DNA of 62,193 nucleotides, taken from the NCBI GenBank assembly GCA_030447525.1, contig JAUJOR010000003.1:1-62193 (forward strand). Direction: 5' to 3'. Made by a program: the position numbers and the translations under genes. Origin of the DNA: Chloroflexota bacterium (GTDB lineage: Bacteria > Chloroflexota > UBA11872 > UBA12225). The notes beneath the pieces are model-generated. The model worked only from the letters and a program-made list of their open reading frames with translations. It made no database searches and was not told the DNA's origin. The first letter of the stretch is position 1. Every line of letters begins with the position of its first letter. Shown here in pieces: positions 1 to 7,377 of this stretch.

Positions 1-323
1 TGCGCACCAGCCAGCGGGCTCTTCAGTAAGTCCCCGGCTACCAGTGTCCTTGAGACGCTGCTGGGGCCCGCCCCCGGGTATCCAATGAAGAGTGGATGAC
101 AGCCGCTGAAAACGTTCCGGCGGACGCCGGGTTCGGTGATCTTCGCCGCCTCGGTCGACCCGCCGGACCAATCGTTGCGCTCCAACATGCACTCGTTCCA
201 GCCAACTCTCGCCAGAATCGCTCCGGCCATGACGAGCGCCTTGGCGGCGCTTCCTACGAGGACAGCGTCGTGCTTGGCAACTGCAAGCTCCTCCTTACCT
301 CCGAGGCCCCACTGGATATTCAT
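1..323 (-). CDS. Partial FAD-dependent oxidoreductase, phytoene-desaturase-like N-terminus
   Basis: An open frame runs from an ATG at 323 to the window edge (107 codons), so only the N-terminus is present. Its ATG overlaps the TGA of the upstream SDR gene (ATGA), which suggests translational coupling. The pattern VLVGS, then ALVMAGAILARVGW, then LERND, then VFSGCHPLF is that of the FAD-binding start of phytoene dehydrogenase/amine oxidase-type enzymes. The dinucleotide loop reads GSAAKA rather than GxGxxG, and similarity fades after about residue 85, so the copy may be decaying or frameshifted near the edge. Family assignment is by pattern only. Confidence 0.5.
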   Translation of the reverse strand, partial: MNIQWGLGGKEELAVAKHDAVLVGSAAKALVMAGAILARVGWNECMLERNDWSGGSTEAAKITEPGVRRNVFSGCHPLFIGYPGAGPSSVSRTLVAGDLLKSPLAGA

Positions 324-1093
324 CGAGCGAGGTATCCACCGTCCACGACAAGGGAGCTGCCGGTGACGAACGAGGATTCGTCGGAGGCGAGGAACAGGAT
401 AGCGGCGGCTATCTCGGACGGCTTGGCAACCCGGCCCAGCGGAGTCACGCCGCCCGCCCCCTCCCAGATCGCCGCCTCGGCTTCCCCGCTTCGGTTCGGG
501 TTCTCGTGCCTGATCTGCCCCGTCCGGGTGGCGCCCGGGCACACGGCGTTCACCCGTACGCCGTCTGCGGCGTAACGGGTCGCCAGAGAGACCGCGAGCT
601 GCTGCGCCCCCGCCTTGGTAACGTTGTACAGGTAGGTGCTCTGACCCTCCATCTCTTGGCCAACAAACGAGGAGATGGAAGCGAGGTTGACGATGGAGCC
701 ACTACCCTGTTTGACCATTTCGGGGATCGCGTGTTTGCTGCAAAGAAACATGCTCTTAAGGTTCACCGCCATCACCCCGTCCCAATCCTCGGAGGATGTT
801 TCGGTGATGTCACGGATGAAGTGGATCCCAGCGTTGTTCACGAGTACGTCAATCCCGCCAAACTGTTTGCACGCGGTGGCCACCAGCCGCTCCGCCGTGG
901 CCTCCTGGGAGACGTCTCCTCCCACGCGCTCGTGGCCGCTACCGCCGATCGTGGTAAGCGTGCGGGTTAAGTCGGCCGCGTTCAGGTCGTTGAGCACCAG
1001 CCGTGCTCCCTCTGCCGCGAAGCGCTCCGCGGTGGCCGCCCCTATGCCGCTGCCGGCGCCGGTGATTATCGCGGTCTTGCCTTTGAGCCGCAT
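320..1093 (-). CDS. SDR family NAD(P)-dependent oxidoreductase
   Basis: This is a 257-residue classical short-chain dehydrogenase/reductase, full length for the family. It has the TGxxxGIG cofactor motif (TGAGSGIG, about residues 11-18), the NNAG motif, the catalytic Ser, and YxxxK as YNVTK, followed by VNAVCPG and the C-terminal VTGSSLVVDGG. An Asp-rich NDLNAAD after beta-2 suggests NAD(H) preference. It lies 17 bases after the acyl-CoA dehydrogenase remnant and overlaps the next oxidoreductase, so it was probably part of a catabolic operon for a lipid, terpenoid or aromatic substrate. The substrate cannot be read from the sequence. Confidence 0.9.
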   Translation of the reverse strand: MRLKGKTAIITGAGSGIGAATAERFAAEGARLVLNDLNAADLTRTLTTIGGSGHERVGGDVSQEATAERLVATACKQFGGIDVLVNNAGIHFIRDITETSSEDWDGVMAVNLKSMFLCSKHAIPEMVKQGSGSIVNLASISSFVGQEMEGQSTYLYNVTKAGAQQLAVSLATRYAADGVRVNAVCPGATRTGQIRHENPNRSGEAEAAIWEGAGGVTPLGRVAKPSEIAAAILFLASDESSFVTGSSLVVDGGYLAR

Positions 1094-1110
1094 CCCAATC
1101 CCCCGCTTCC

Positions 1111-1449
1111 TCAGCTCTGGACTGGAGCGCCGGAGAGCGCAGGCTCTTCCTCGGGCTCTTCAGCGCGCAACGAAGGAGCCTCCATGGGATTGAGCCCCAT
1201 CGTGAGGAGACCAACCATGTTAGCGCTGGCGTCCGAGTTGGGCGGCATTATAGGCCCGGTAGCAGCGTCCCGGATCATGCGCTCAAGCTCCTGGTTCTGG
1301 AAGAGCGAATGCATCCCGCAGGCGATCTTCGCGTTGTCAGAGACTCGCTGAAGAGCCGAACCCATCGCGAGCTTGGCGCGCACGAACCAGTTGAACGTTT
1401 GCAGAGAAGGGCCCTTCGTATCGAACTCCCAGGCGGCGCGGTAGACCAT
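1111..1449 (-). pseudogene. Acyl-CoA dehydrogenase, C-terminal remnant
   Basis: About 112 codons encode the end of an acyl-CoA dehydrogenase. VYRAAWE and PSLQTFNWFVRAKLA match the C-terminal helical bundle, and RDAATGPIMPPNSDA matches the usual family ending. The catalytic and FAD-binding parts are missing. Recognisable sequence stops at 1449, where a plus-strand primase-like tail begins. The gene was therefore cut by an insertion or rearrangement at that point. An ATG at 1449 exists, but a functional 112-residue enzyme is not expected. Confidence 0.7.
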
Positions 1450-1451
1450 GA

Positions 1452-1604
1452 GAGCGGGCGACGCGCGTCCGCATGCCGGACGGCGTGAAGGACGTCGCCG
1501 AGCTGGCGCCGCGGCCGGACGGCCAGCGGGTCTTCGCCCGGGCGCTGCTCCGCGAGGTCGGCGAGCCGCCGCGCGGCGCCGGCGGGCTGGCGGCCGCCGC
1601 CTGA
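1452..1604 (+). pseudogene. Primase/Toprim protein, C-terminal tail only
   Basis: The frame reads RVRMPDGVKDVAELA then RPDGQRVFARALL and stops at 1604. The phrase PDGVKDVAELA resembles the end of the Toprim domain of DnaG-like primases carried by plasmids and phages, where the linker is usually PDGKDPNE-like. A TGA sits directly upstream at 1449-1451, so the rest of the protein is absent. An ATG at 1473 could start a 43-residue peptide. It is the first plus-strand sequence of the element and marks its left limit in this window. Confidence 0.4.
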
Positions 1605-1624
1605 CGGGTACCCGGACGGTTCCG

Positions 1625-1900
1625 GTGCGCGTCGACTCCTGCACCCGAGGCTCGGGCGGCGGCTACGTCGCCGAGCTGAACGACGACGAGCGCCTGGCGC
1701 TGGCCTGGGCCGCCGAGGCCGGCCGCGCCCTGCTGCTCGACGACCCCGACCTGTCGATCCTCGCGCGGGAGGCGGCGATCAGCGCCGACCTCCTGGATCG
1801 GCTCGCGGACGCGCTCGTGCTGGCCGGGGTGCCGCTCCAGCCCGCCGCGGGCACCCGCCGGCTGGCGCCGAGCCGCCAGCAGATGCCCCACACGCGCTGA
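1625..1900 (+). CDS. Small hypothetical protein upstream of ssb
   Basis: A 91-residue frame starts at GTG 1625 and ends 14 bases before the ssb start. The product is acidic in the middle, with a helical stretch AREAAISADLLDRLADALVLAG resembling a short helix-turn-helix, and it has a basic tail. I do not recognise the family. Its frame continues upstream to 1448, but that part is low-complexity Arg/Ala typical of an antisense shadow, so the later GTG was preferred. Confidence 0.45.
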   Translation: MRVDSCTRGSGGGYVAELNDDERLALAWAAEAGRALLLDDPDLSILAREAAISADLLDRLADALVLAGVPLQPAAGTRRLAPSRQQMPHTR

Positions 1901-1914
1901 CAGGAGGTGTGCGA

Positions 1915-2319
1915 ATGGCTTTCGCAGTGAACAGGGTCTTCTTGATCGGCCGACTCGGGAGGGATCCCGAGATGCGCTACACGCAGGAGGGTCAGGCAGT
2001 CACGACCTTCAGCCTGGCCACCGACCGCCCCACCCGTCCCGGCGCCGAGCGGGAGACGGACTGGCACAACGTGGTCTGCTGGGAGAAGACCGCCGAGTTC
2101 GCGAACGAGTACCTCGCCAAGGGGCGGCTGGTCTTCGTCGGCGGCCGCCTGACCTACCGCGCCTGGGAGGGACGGGACGGCCTGAAACGTCGCACGGCCG
2201 AGGTCGTCGCCAACGAGGTCATCCCGCTCGACTCGCGGCCGGAGGCGCCGTCTGCCGCCGGGGCCGCCGACGAAGGCGCCGAGGCCGGACCCGCGCAGGC
2301 CGACGATGTCCCGTTTTAG
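1915..2319 (+). CDS. ssb: Single-stranded DNA-binding protein
   Basis: This 134-residue SSB has an OB fold opening with VNRVFLIGRLGRDPEMRYT, a core WHNVVCWEKTAEFA and GRLVFVGGRLTYR, a low-complexity linker rich in Ala/Glu, and the acidic tip DDVPF that recruits partner proteins. A strong AGGAGGT at 1902-1908 lies 6 bases before ATG 1915; the GTG at 1909 is too close to that site. It is a second SSB of the kind plasmids and integrative elements carry for their own replication, and it opens the operon-like block that runs to the SNF2 helicase. Confidence 0.92.
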   Translation: MAFAVNRVFLIGRLGRDPEMRYTQEGQAVTTFSLATDRPTRPGAERETDWHNVVCWEKTAEFANEYLAKGRLVFVGGRLTYRAWEGRDGLKRRTAEVVANEVIPLDSRPEAPSAAGAADEGAEAGPAQADDVPF

Positions 2320-2506
2320 GCACCTGCTCGCGCAGCTGCCGAGCCGGCTCGTCTGCCGGCTCCCGCTGCGCCCCTGCCACGCGACCAGCTCCGCCCTCGG
2401 GCGGGAGCTCGTGGTCGTCGTGAGCCCGAAACCGCCCCACCTGCGGCGGCTGACCGTCTACCGGCGCCTGGCGCTGGGTCCCACCGACCCGCCCCAGGCC
2501 GCGTAG
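2306..2506 (+). CDS. Small hypothetical protein overlapping the ssb end
   Basis: The ATG at 2306 lies inside the last codons of ssb, so translation could be coupled. The product has 66 residues, is strongly basic, and contains a beta-like ELVVVVSPKPPHLRRLTVYRRL segment. No family is recognised. The tight overlap is the main support, and the frame may be fortuitous given the GC content. Confidence 0.4.
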   Translation: MSRFRHLLAQLPSRLVCRLPLRPCHATSSALGRELVVVVSPKPPHLRRLTVYRRLALGPTDPPQAA

Positions 2507-2522
2507 CTCCCACACACGCGGG

Positions 2523-2546
2523 GGCGGCGTCTTCCGGGGCGCCGCC
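2523..2546 (+). terminator. Hairpin with short T run, attenuator-like
   Basis: GGCGGCG pairs with CGCCGCC across a 10-base loop, followed by CCGCTTTT at 2550-2557 and directly by the ribosome site of the next gene. It could be a weak terminator or a leader attenuator inside the operon. Confidence 0.35.
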
Positions 2547-2569
2547 GTCCCGCTTTTCGGAGGTACGCC

Positions 2570-2845
2570 ATGTACAAGCTGTACGACACCCTCACCCAGA
2601 CGCGGCAGCTGGAGATCGCCGTGTGCGCCAAGACCCCGACCCAGCTCGCCCAGACCTTCGCGGCCTACGTCGGGCAGTTCTACGACCGCGACGCGTTCGA
2701 CGAGTTGGCGCGACAGGTGCACGAGCTGTACGACGCCGACCGCGCCAGCACGTTCCGCTCGCAGCTCGATCGGCGGCTGTGCGAGCGCTCCCGCGCACCC
2801 GTCGCCTGGGACGTCGCGCCGGCCCGCCAGGACCGCGCGGCGTGA
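2570..2845 (+). CDS. Hypothetical 91-residue protein before radC
   Basis: ATG 2570 follows a GGAGG site at 2559-2563. The product is helical and charged (YKLYDTLTQTRQLEIAV near the start, then QFYDRDAFDELARQVHELYDADRAS). Its stop codon overlaps the GTG of the RadC-like gene (GTGA), a sign of co-translation. The family is not recognised. Similar small helical proteins commonly precede radC-like genes on mobile elements, but the role is unknown. Confidence 0.7.
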   Translation: MYKLYDTLTQTRQLEIAVCAKTPTQLAQTFAAYVGQFYDRDAFDELARQVHELYDADRASTFRSQLDRRLCERSRAPVAWDVAPARQDRAA

Positions 2846-3444
2846 CCTCCCCGGCCGACACGCGCCAGCTCAGCCTCCTGCCGCCCGAGGCCGCCTGCCT
2901 GCTCCACCTCGTGCGCGAGAACCTGCGCCTCTTGGCCGAGCTGGTCACGCGCTACGAGGTCGGGCGGGTCGGGGCGCCGGCCGACGAGCGCGTCGTCCGC
3001 TGCCCGGCCGACGTGGCGACGTACCTCGGCGCCGAGATGTCCGAGCTGGCCCAGGAGCAGCTGCGCGTCGTCCTGCTCGACACCAAGAACCGGATCATCG
3101 GCACGCAGCTCGTCTACCAGGGCGGCCTCAACAGCACGGCCATCCGCCTGGCGGACTGCTTCCGCGAGGCGGTCGCCCGCGGCGCCGCGTCGGTGGTGTT
3201 CACCCACAACCATCCCACGGGCGACCCGACGCCGTCGCCCGAGGATGTCCGCCTCACCCGCGACGCCGGCCGGGTCGGCGAGCTGCTCGGGATCGAGCTG
3301 CTGGACCACATCGTCGTCGGCCGTCAGGGACACGTCAGCCTTCGCGAGCGCGGGCTCTACGCGCCCGGCCCGCAGGTGGCGGCGCGGGATGCCAGCGCGG
3401 CAGAGCCCAGCGAGGGCGAGCCGCCCCCTCCCGCGGCGGGCTGA
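2842..3444 (+). CDS. radC: RadC-like JAB-domain protein
   Basis: This 200-residue protein is mostly the JAB/MPN domain of RadC: EQLRVVLLDTKNRIIG, then the metal site HNHPTGDPTPSPED (about residues 117-130), then LLDHIVVG. The N-terminal helix-hairpin-helix part of chromosomal RadC is absent, as is usual for plasmid and element-borne copies. The start is GTG 2842, overlapping the previous stop. QLSLL at residues 9-13 resembles a sliding-clamp-binding peptide. JAB proteins are metallo-isopeptidases or are catalytically uncertain in bacteria, and the RadC role in recombination is unproven. Confidence 0.9.
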   Translation: MTSPADTRQLSLLPPEAACLLHLVRENLRLLAELVTRYEVGRVGAPADERVVRCPADVATYLGAEMSELAQEQLRVVLLDTKNRIIGTQLVYQGGLNSTAIRLADCFREAVARGAASVVFTHNHPTGDPTPSPEDVRLTRDAGRVGELLGIELLDHIVVGRQGHVSLRERGLYAPGPQVAARDASAAEPSEGEPPPPAAG

Positions 3445-3451
3445 CCGCCCG

Positions 3452-3469
3452 GCGGGCCCGAAGGCCCGC
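3452..3469 (+). terminator. GC-rich hairpin after radC
   Basis: GCGGGCC pairs perfectly with GGCCCGC around a CGAA tetraloop, 8 bases after the radC stop. There is no T run, so it is more likely an RNA-stabilising or pausing hairpin than a strong terminator. Confidence 0.4.
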
Positions 3470-3564
3470 TCCTCGACTCCGCGCAACCGCAGTACAGCGA
3501 CAGCACGGGCCGCGGCACGAGCTCGCGCCCGGCCCGTGACTTCGTCCCCAAGAGGAGACGAGAC

Positions 3565-3774
3565 ATGTACAGCCCCAAGATCCCCGAGCGGCTCATCCCG
3601 CCGCTGTACCGACTGGCCCGCGCCAGGAATGAGCCGATGACCCGCGTGGTGGCCGAGGTGCTGGAAGCCTACCTCGTGAGCCAGGGCGTGGCGCCCCAGC
3701 GCGGCGCGGAGGCGAAGGGCACGCGCCGCGCTCCGTCGCCGGGCCCGAACGCGACGGGTGCCGCCAATGCTTGA
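3565..3774 (+). CDS. Small ribbon-helix-helix-like protein
   Basis: This 69-residue frame starts at ATG 3565 after a GAGGAGACGAG site. The stretch IPERLIPPLYRLARARNEPMTRVVAEVLEAYL has the length and spacing of a ribbon-helix-helix DNA-binding fold, followed by a basic low-complexity tail. Its 3' end overlaps the start of the next gene. RHH proteins in such elements are often autorepressors. The fold is an inference from pattern. Confidence 0.55.
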   Translation: MYSPKIPERLIPPLYRLARARNEPMTRVVAEVLEAYLVSQGVAPQRGAEAKGTRRAPSPGPNATGAANA

Positions 3775-5053
3775 GATGCCCACCCACGCGACCGTGCAGG
3801 CGCCCGAAACGAACGGGCGCGCGTCGGAGCGCGCCGGGCGCGCCGCCAGCCGGGTCGGAGTCCAGGCGGCCGAGGTGGAGCGGCTTCCGTTCGACCTGTC
3901 CGTGCTCGAGGACGAGGGCCTGTTCGTCAACGTCGACGGCCGCGGTTTCGGGCTGCTCGACCGGCGTCTGGACTGGCACGCGCTCGGCATCGCCCTGCCG
4001 CGCCAGTCGGACCTCGCGTTCCGGCCGCCGCGCTGCGGGCTGCTCCCCGACCGTTACCGGCTGCCGCTGCTCCGGCCGGCGGCGCGTGCCCACGCCGCCC
4101 TCCACAAGTACTCGTACCGGTTCCGCTTGACCGAGACCATGTTCGAGTCGCCCTCGTACCGCTGGATTCCCTGGCGGGCCTTCGACGCGTTCGAGCGGGA
4201 GTTCCGCGCGGCGCAGGCGGCGCTAGAGGAGGCCCGGGCGGCCGTCCTGGAGGAATACGACGCGGTGCGGGAGGAGGTGGTGGAGACCATCCTGCGCCTC
4301 GCCGCCGACTCGGCCCGCCGTCTCGAGGCGACGGGGCACGCCGCGCCGGAGGGCTTCCAGGACGCCGTCGTGCGCGGCGTCCTCGCCGCGATGCCGAGCC
4401 CGGACGACCTGCGGGACAAGCTCGCGCTGCACTACCGGGTCGGGGTCATCCTGCTCGGCTCGGAGATGCTGGCCGAGCAGCGCAAGGCCCGCGAGGAGCG
4501 CCGCCGGCTGGAGGAGTCCGAGGCGCAGCTCCGGCTCGAGCAGCGGCGCCAGGCCGCCCGCGAGCGCCTGGTCCAGGAGGAGTTCTGGGCCGAGGAGGAG
4601 CGCATCCGCCGCCGTCTCCAGGCCGAGGAGGAGGAGCGCCGCCGCGAGGCAGAGGTCAAGGAGCGCCTGCGCCAGCTCAAGGTCGAGGCAGCGCGCGACC
4701 GCATGCAGGAAGCCATGTCGCCGCTCGAGGAGGGCGCGAAGCAACTGCACCTGGCCGTCTTCGAGGCGGCCAGCGCGCTCCGCGCCTCACTCCAGAAGCA
4801 CGGCACGCTGCACGGCGCGTCGGCGAAGAAGGCGCGCGACCTGGCCCGCTGGTTCCGTCTGATGCAGTGGCAGTCGGACCAGGAGCTGGAGGCGCTGCTG
4901 GCCGAGCTGGAGCAGCTGGCCAGCCGGCCCGCCGCCAAGCGCAAGCGCGACCCCGGCCCGATCGACGGCGTGCTGGGGGACATCGTCGCGCTCTGCTACG
5001 CCGACGCCCGCGCGCTCGCCGAGCCGCATCGGATGGGCGCGCTCGAGCTCTAA
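3767..5053 (+). CDS. Coiled-coil protein, possibly DUF3150-like
   Basis: This is a 428-residue protein from ATG 3767 (a GTG at 3758 is also in frame). The N-terminal 100 residues look globular (LFVNVDGRGFGLLDRRLDW). The centre has the YRWIPWRAFDAFEREF region followed by a long charged coiled coil of REERRRLEE and EEEERRREAEVKERL type (about residues 230-315). The C-terminus is helical. This resembles DUF3150-type proteins found in plasmid and phage accessory operons, often near AAA ATPases, but the family call is tentative. The next gene encodes an AAA protein that could be a partner. Confidence 0.72.
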   Translation: MLEMPTHATVQAPETNGRASERAGRAASRVGVQAAEVERLPFDLSVLEDEGLFVNVDGRGFGLLDRRLDWHALGIALPRQSDLAFRPPRCGLLPDRYRLPLLRPAARAHAALHKYSYRFRLTETMFESPSYRWIPWRAFDAFEREFRAAQAALEEARAAVLEEYDAVREEVVETILRLAADSARRLEATGHAAPEGFQDAVVRGVLAAMPSPDDLRDKLALHYRVGVILLGSEMLAEQRKAREERRRLEESEAQLRLEQRRQAARERLVQEEFWAEEERIRRRLQAEEEERRREAEVKERLRQLKVEAARDRMQEAMSPLEEGAKQLHLAVFEAASALRASLQKHGTLHGASAKKARDLARWFRLMQWQSDQELEALLAELEQLASRPAAKRKRDPGPIDGVLGDIVALCYADARALAEPHRMGALEL

Positions 5054-5138
5054 CGCCCCCCACACCCAAATCGCCACGCACGAGGACCCGCCGCCGCTCG
5101 CCCCGTGGCGGGCCCCGTCACCTCTTGAGGAGTCACGC

Positions 5139-6749
5139 ATGGACCGATCACAGCCTTCGACCAACCCGTCCGGCCTCGACGCCCTGGTGCGCGAGCTGGA
5201 CATCCTGATCCGCGCCCGCTACCCGCTGATCAACGTCACCACCTTCGAGGAGCTGCGCTTCCGCCGGCTGATGGCCGCCGTGGCGCAGCTCCAGCGCCAC
5301 CGCGAGAAGGGCCTGTTCGTCTGGTCGCGGACGCAGGGGCTCCGGCAGGTGGGCGGCCCCGGCGCGGGCGCGATCGAGCGGCCGATCCCCGACACCCAGG
5401 ATCCCCTGTCGGTGCTCGACCACCTCGCCCAGGCGGAGCAGGGGCTGTACGTGCTCTGCGACTACGGCCCCTACCTCGCCCCGTTCGGCCAGCCCGAGCC
5501 GCTGGTCGTGCGCCGGCTGCGCGAGCTGGCGTGGGCGATCAAGGCGCGGCCGGTCACCGTCCTCTTCGTCGGGCCGTCGTTCCCCGACCTGCCCGAGCTC
5601 GAGAAGGAGGTCAAGGCGGCCGACCTGCCGCTGCCGGACGAGCGCGAGGTCGAGGCGATCCTGGGTCTCCAGCTCGCGCGCCTGGAAGAGAACCGCGACG
5701 TGCGGCTGGCGGTCGACGCCCGCACGCGCGAGCAGCTCGCCCAAGCCCTGCTGGGCCTGACCGAGACCGAGGTGGAGAATGCCCTCGCGAAGGCGGCGAT
5801 CACCTTCCGCGGCATCGGCCCGGAGGCGGTGCCGCTGATCCTGGACGAGAAGCGCGCGGTGATCCGGCGCAGCGGCGCCCTCTCCTACAGCCACCCCGAG
5901 CCGGTGGACCATCTCGGCGGCTACGCCAACCTGCGCACGCTCCTCCAGCAGGCGGCGGTCACCTTCAGCCCCGCCGCCCGCGCCTACGGCGTCGAGCCGT
6001 CGAAGGGCGTGCTGCTCGTCGGGCTGCCCGGCTGCGGGAAGGACCTGTGCAAGAAAATCGCGGCCGGCATCTTCGGCCGCCCGCTGCTCGACCTCGACAT
6101 GGGGGCTGTGATGGGCGAAGGCGGCGGCGTCATCGGCAGCGCCGCTATGTCGATCAAGCGGGCGCTGGCGATCGCCACCACGCTGAAGGCGGTGCTCGGC
6201 CTCTCCGAGTTCGAGAAGGGCGTGGGTGGCCTGCAGTCCTCGGCCCGCTCGGACGCGGGCGAGACGGCCCGCACCATCGGCGGGCTGCTGAACTGGATGC
6301 AGGAGCAGAGCGAGGTGTTCGTGTTTGCCACCGCCAACGACGTCCGACAGCTCGCGCCCGAGCAGATCCGGCAGGGGCGCTTCGGCCAGATCGTCTTCGT
6401 CGACCTGCCGACGCCCGAGGACCGGCGCGACATCTTCCGCGTCCACGTCGCCAAGCGGGGCCGCGACCCGCAGGCGTTCGACCTCGACCAGCTCGCGGAC
6501 GCCGCCGACGGCTTCTCGGGCGCGGAGATCGAGGCGGCGGTGAAGGCGGCGCTGCTGGACGCCTTCATGGACGGCGAGCGCGAGCTGACCACCGCCGACG
6601 TGCTGCGGCGCGTGCGCGCCATCCGTCCCACGAGCGAGGTGAAGCGGGACGAGATCGAGGAGCTGCGCAAGTGGGCGCGCGAGCACCTGGCCATCGACGC
6701 CGTCAAGGGCCAGCCGGCCGCCGCGGGCGAGCGGCTGATGGAGTTCTAG
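5139..6749 (+). CDS. Ycf46-like AAA+ protein with degenerate Walker motifs
   Basis: This 536-residue protein has an N-terminal RecA-like domain of the Ycf46 type (LDILIRARYPLINVTTFEE, then KGLFVWSRTQGL) and a C-terminal AAA+ domain of the FtsH/CDC48 class. The P-loop reads GLPGCGKD (295-302), with Asp where Ser/Thr normally holds Mg2+. The Walker B segment reads LGLSEFEKG, with Ser356 instead of Asp but Glu357 kept. Sensor 1 (FVFATAND) and the arginine-finger region (IRQGRFGQIVF) look intact. It is followed at once by Ycf35/DUF1257, DUF2997 and a radical-SAM protein, a cluster known from plastids, cyanobacteria and other bacteria but of unknown function. ATPase activity is uncertain. Confidence 0.9.
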   Translation: MDRSQPSTNPSGLDALVRELDILIRARYPLINVTTFEELRFRRLMAAVAQLQRHREKGLFVWSRTQGLRQVGGPGAGAIERPIPDTQDPLSVLDHLAQAEQGLYVLCDYGPYLAPFGQPEPLVVRRLRELAWAIKARPVTVLFVGPSFPDLPELEKEVKAADLPLPDEREVEAILGLQLARLEENRDVRLAVDARTREQLAQALLGLTETEVENALAKAAITFRGIGPEAVPLILDEKRAVIRRSGALSYSHPEPVDHLGGYANLRTLLQQAAVTFSPAARAYGVEPSKGVLLVGLPGCGKDLCKKIAAGIFGRPLLDLDMGAVMGEGGGVIGSAAMSIKRALAIATTLKAVLGLSEFEKGVGGLQSSARSDAGETARTIGGLLNWMQEQSEVFVFATANDVRQLAPEQIRQGRFGQIVFVDLPTPEDRRDIFRVHVAKRGRDPQAFDLDQLADAADGFSGAEIEAAVKAALLDAFMDGERELTTADVLRRVRAIRPTSEVKRDEIEELRKWAREHLAIDAVKGQPAAAGERLMEF

Positions 6750-6761
6750 AAGGAGGCGATC

Positions 6762-7157
6762 GTGAGCAAGTACATGCACTTCGACGAATTCGTGCTGAAG
6801 GACCGACGGCTGCTGCTCGCCGCCCTGGCCGACCTCGGCTACACCCAGGTGGAGGAAGGGGAGGCGCTGCCGCTGTACGGCTACCAGGGCGACCGGCGGC
6901 CGGAGACGGCCGAGCTCGTCGTCCGCCGGCGGCACCTCGGCAGCGCCTCGAACGACCTGGGCTTCGCGCGCACGCCGGCCGGGTACGTGCCCATCGTCAG
7001 CGAGTACGACCAGCGGGCACTCCACGGCGGCCGACTGCTCGTCAAGCTCCGCACCGCATACAGCGAGCGCGTCGTGGAGGAGGTGCGCCGCCGGCTGCAC
7101 GGCACCGCCCGGCGCGCCGTCGAGGGCAACGTCGTGCGCATCACCGTCCGCTACTAG
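6762..7157 (+). CDS. DUF1257 (Ycf35-like) protein
   Basis: This 131-residue protein starts at GTG 6762 behind AAGGAGG at 6750-6756. It shows the family pattern: an SKYMHFDEFVLKDRRLLLAALADLGY opening, a GYQGDRR loop, a VVRRRHLG segment with DLGFAR, and a C-terminal YSERVVEEVRRRL and VRITVRY. Ycf35 homologues sit beside Ycf46-like AAA proteins, as here. The biochemical function is unknown, and the neighbours suggest a shared complex or an RNA or nucleotide-related process. Confidence 0.85.
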   Translation: MSKYMHFDEFVLKDRRLLLAALADLGYTQVEEGEALPLYGYQGDRRPETAELVVRRRHLGSASNDLGFARTPAGYVPIVSEYDQRALHGGRLLVKLRTAYSERVVEEVRRRLHGTARRAVEGNVVRITVRY

Positions 7158-7171
7158 GAAAGGAGGGAAGG

Positions 7172-7372
7172 GTGCCCGAGATCGACTTCACGATCGACCC
7201 CGCGACGGGACAGCTCGAGCTGCACGTCAAAGGGATCGCCGGCCCGGCCTGCGAGGACGTGGCCAAGCTGGCCAGGGAGCTGCTGGGCGCGCCGACGCGC
7301 GAGCGCAACACGCCGGAGTACCACGTGCGGCCCCAGGCCCGCCCGCGGGTGCAGCCCAAGCAGGGGAGCTGA
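7172..7372 (+). CDS. DUF2997 family small protein
   Basis: This 66-residue protein starts at GTG 7172, 7 bases after AAAGGAGGG. The opening PEIDFTIDPATGQLELHVKGIAG and the central CEDVAKLARELLG are typical of DUF2997, a small protein regularly encoded next to DUF1257. The basic tail may contact nucleic acid or a partner. Function unknown. Confidence 0.75.
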   Translation: MPEIDFTIDPATGQLELHVKGIAGPACEDVAKLARELLGAPTRERNTPEYHVRPQARPRVQPKQGS

Positions 7373-7377
7373 CGCCT

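Noticed and set aside
96..970. Plus-strand frames opposite the SDR gene
   Set aside because: They are antisense to a clear SDR with all motifs and to the partial oxidoreductase.
5148..7100. Very long open frame on the minus strand opposite the AAA and DUF1257 genes
   Set aside because: It is rich in Arg, His, Leu and Gln without domain patterns, and the plus strand has clear motifs and ribosome sites. It is a codon-bias shadow.
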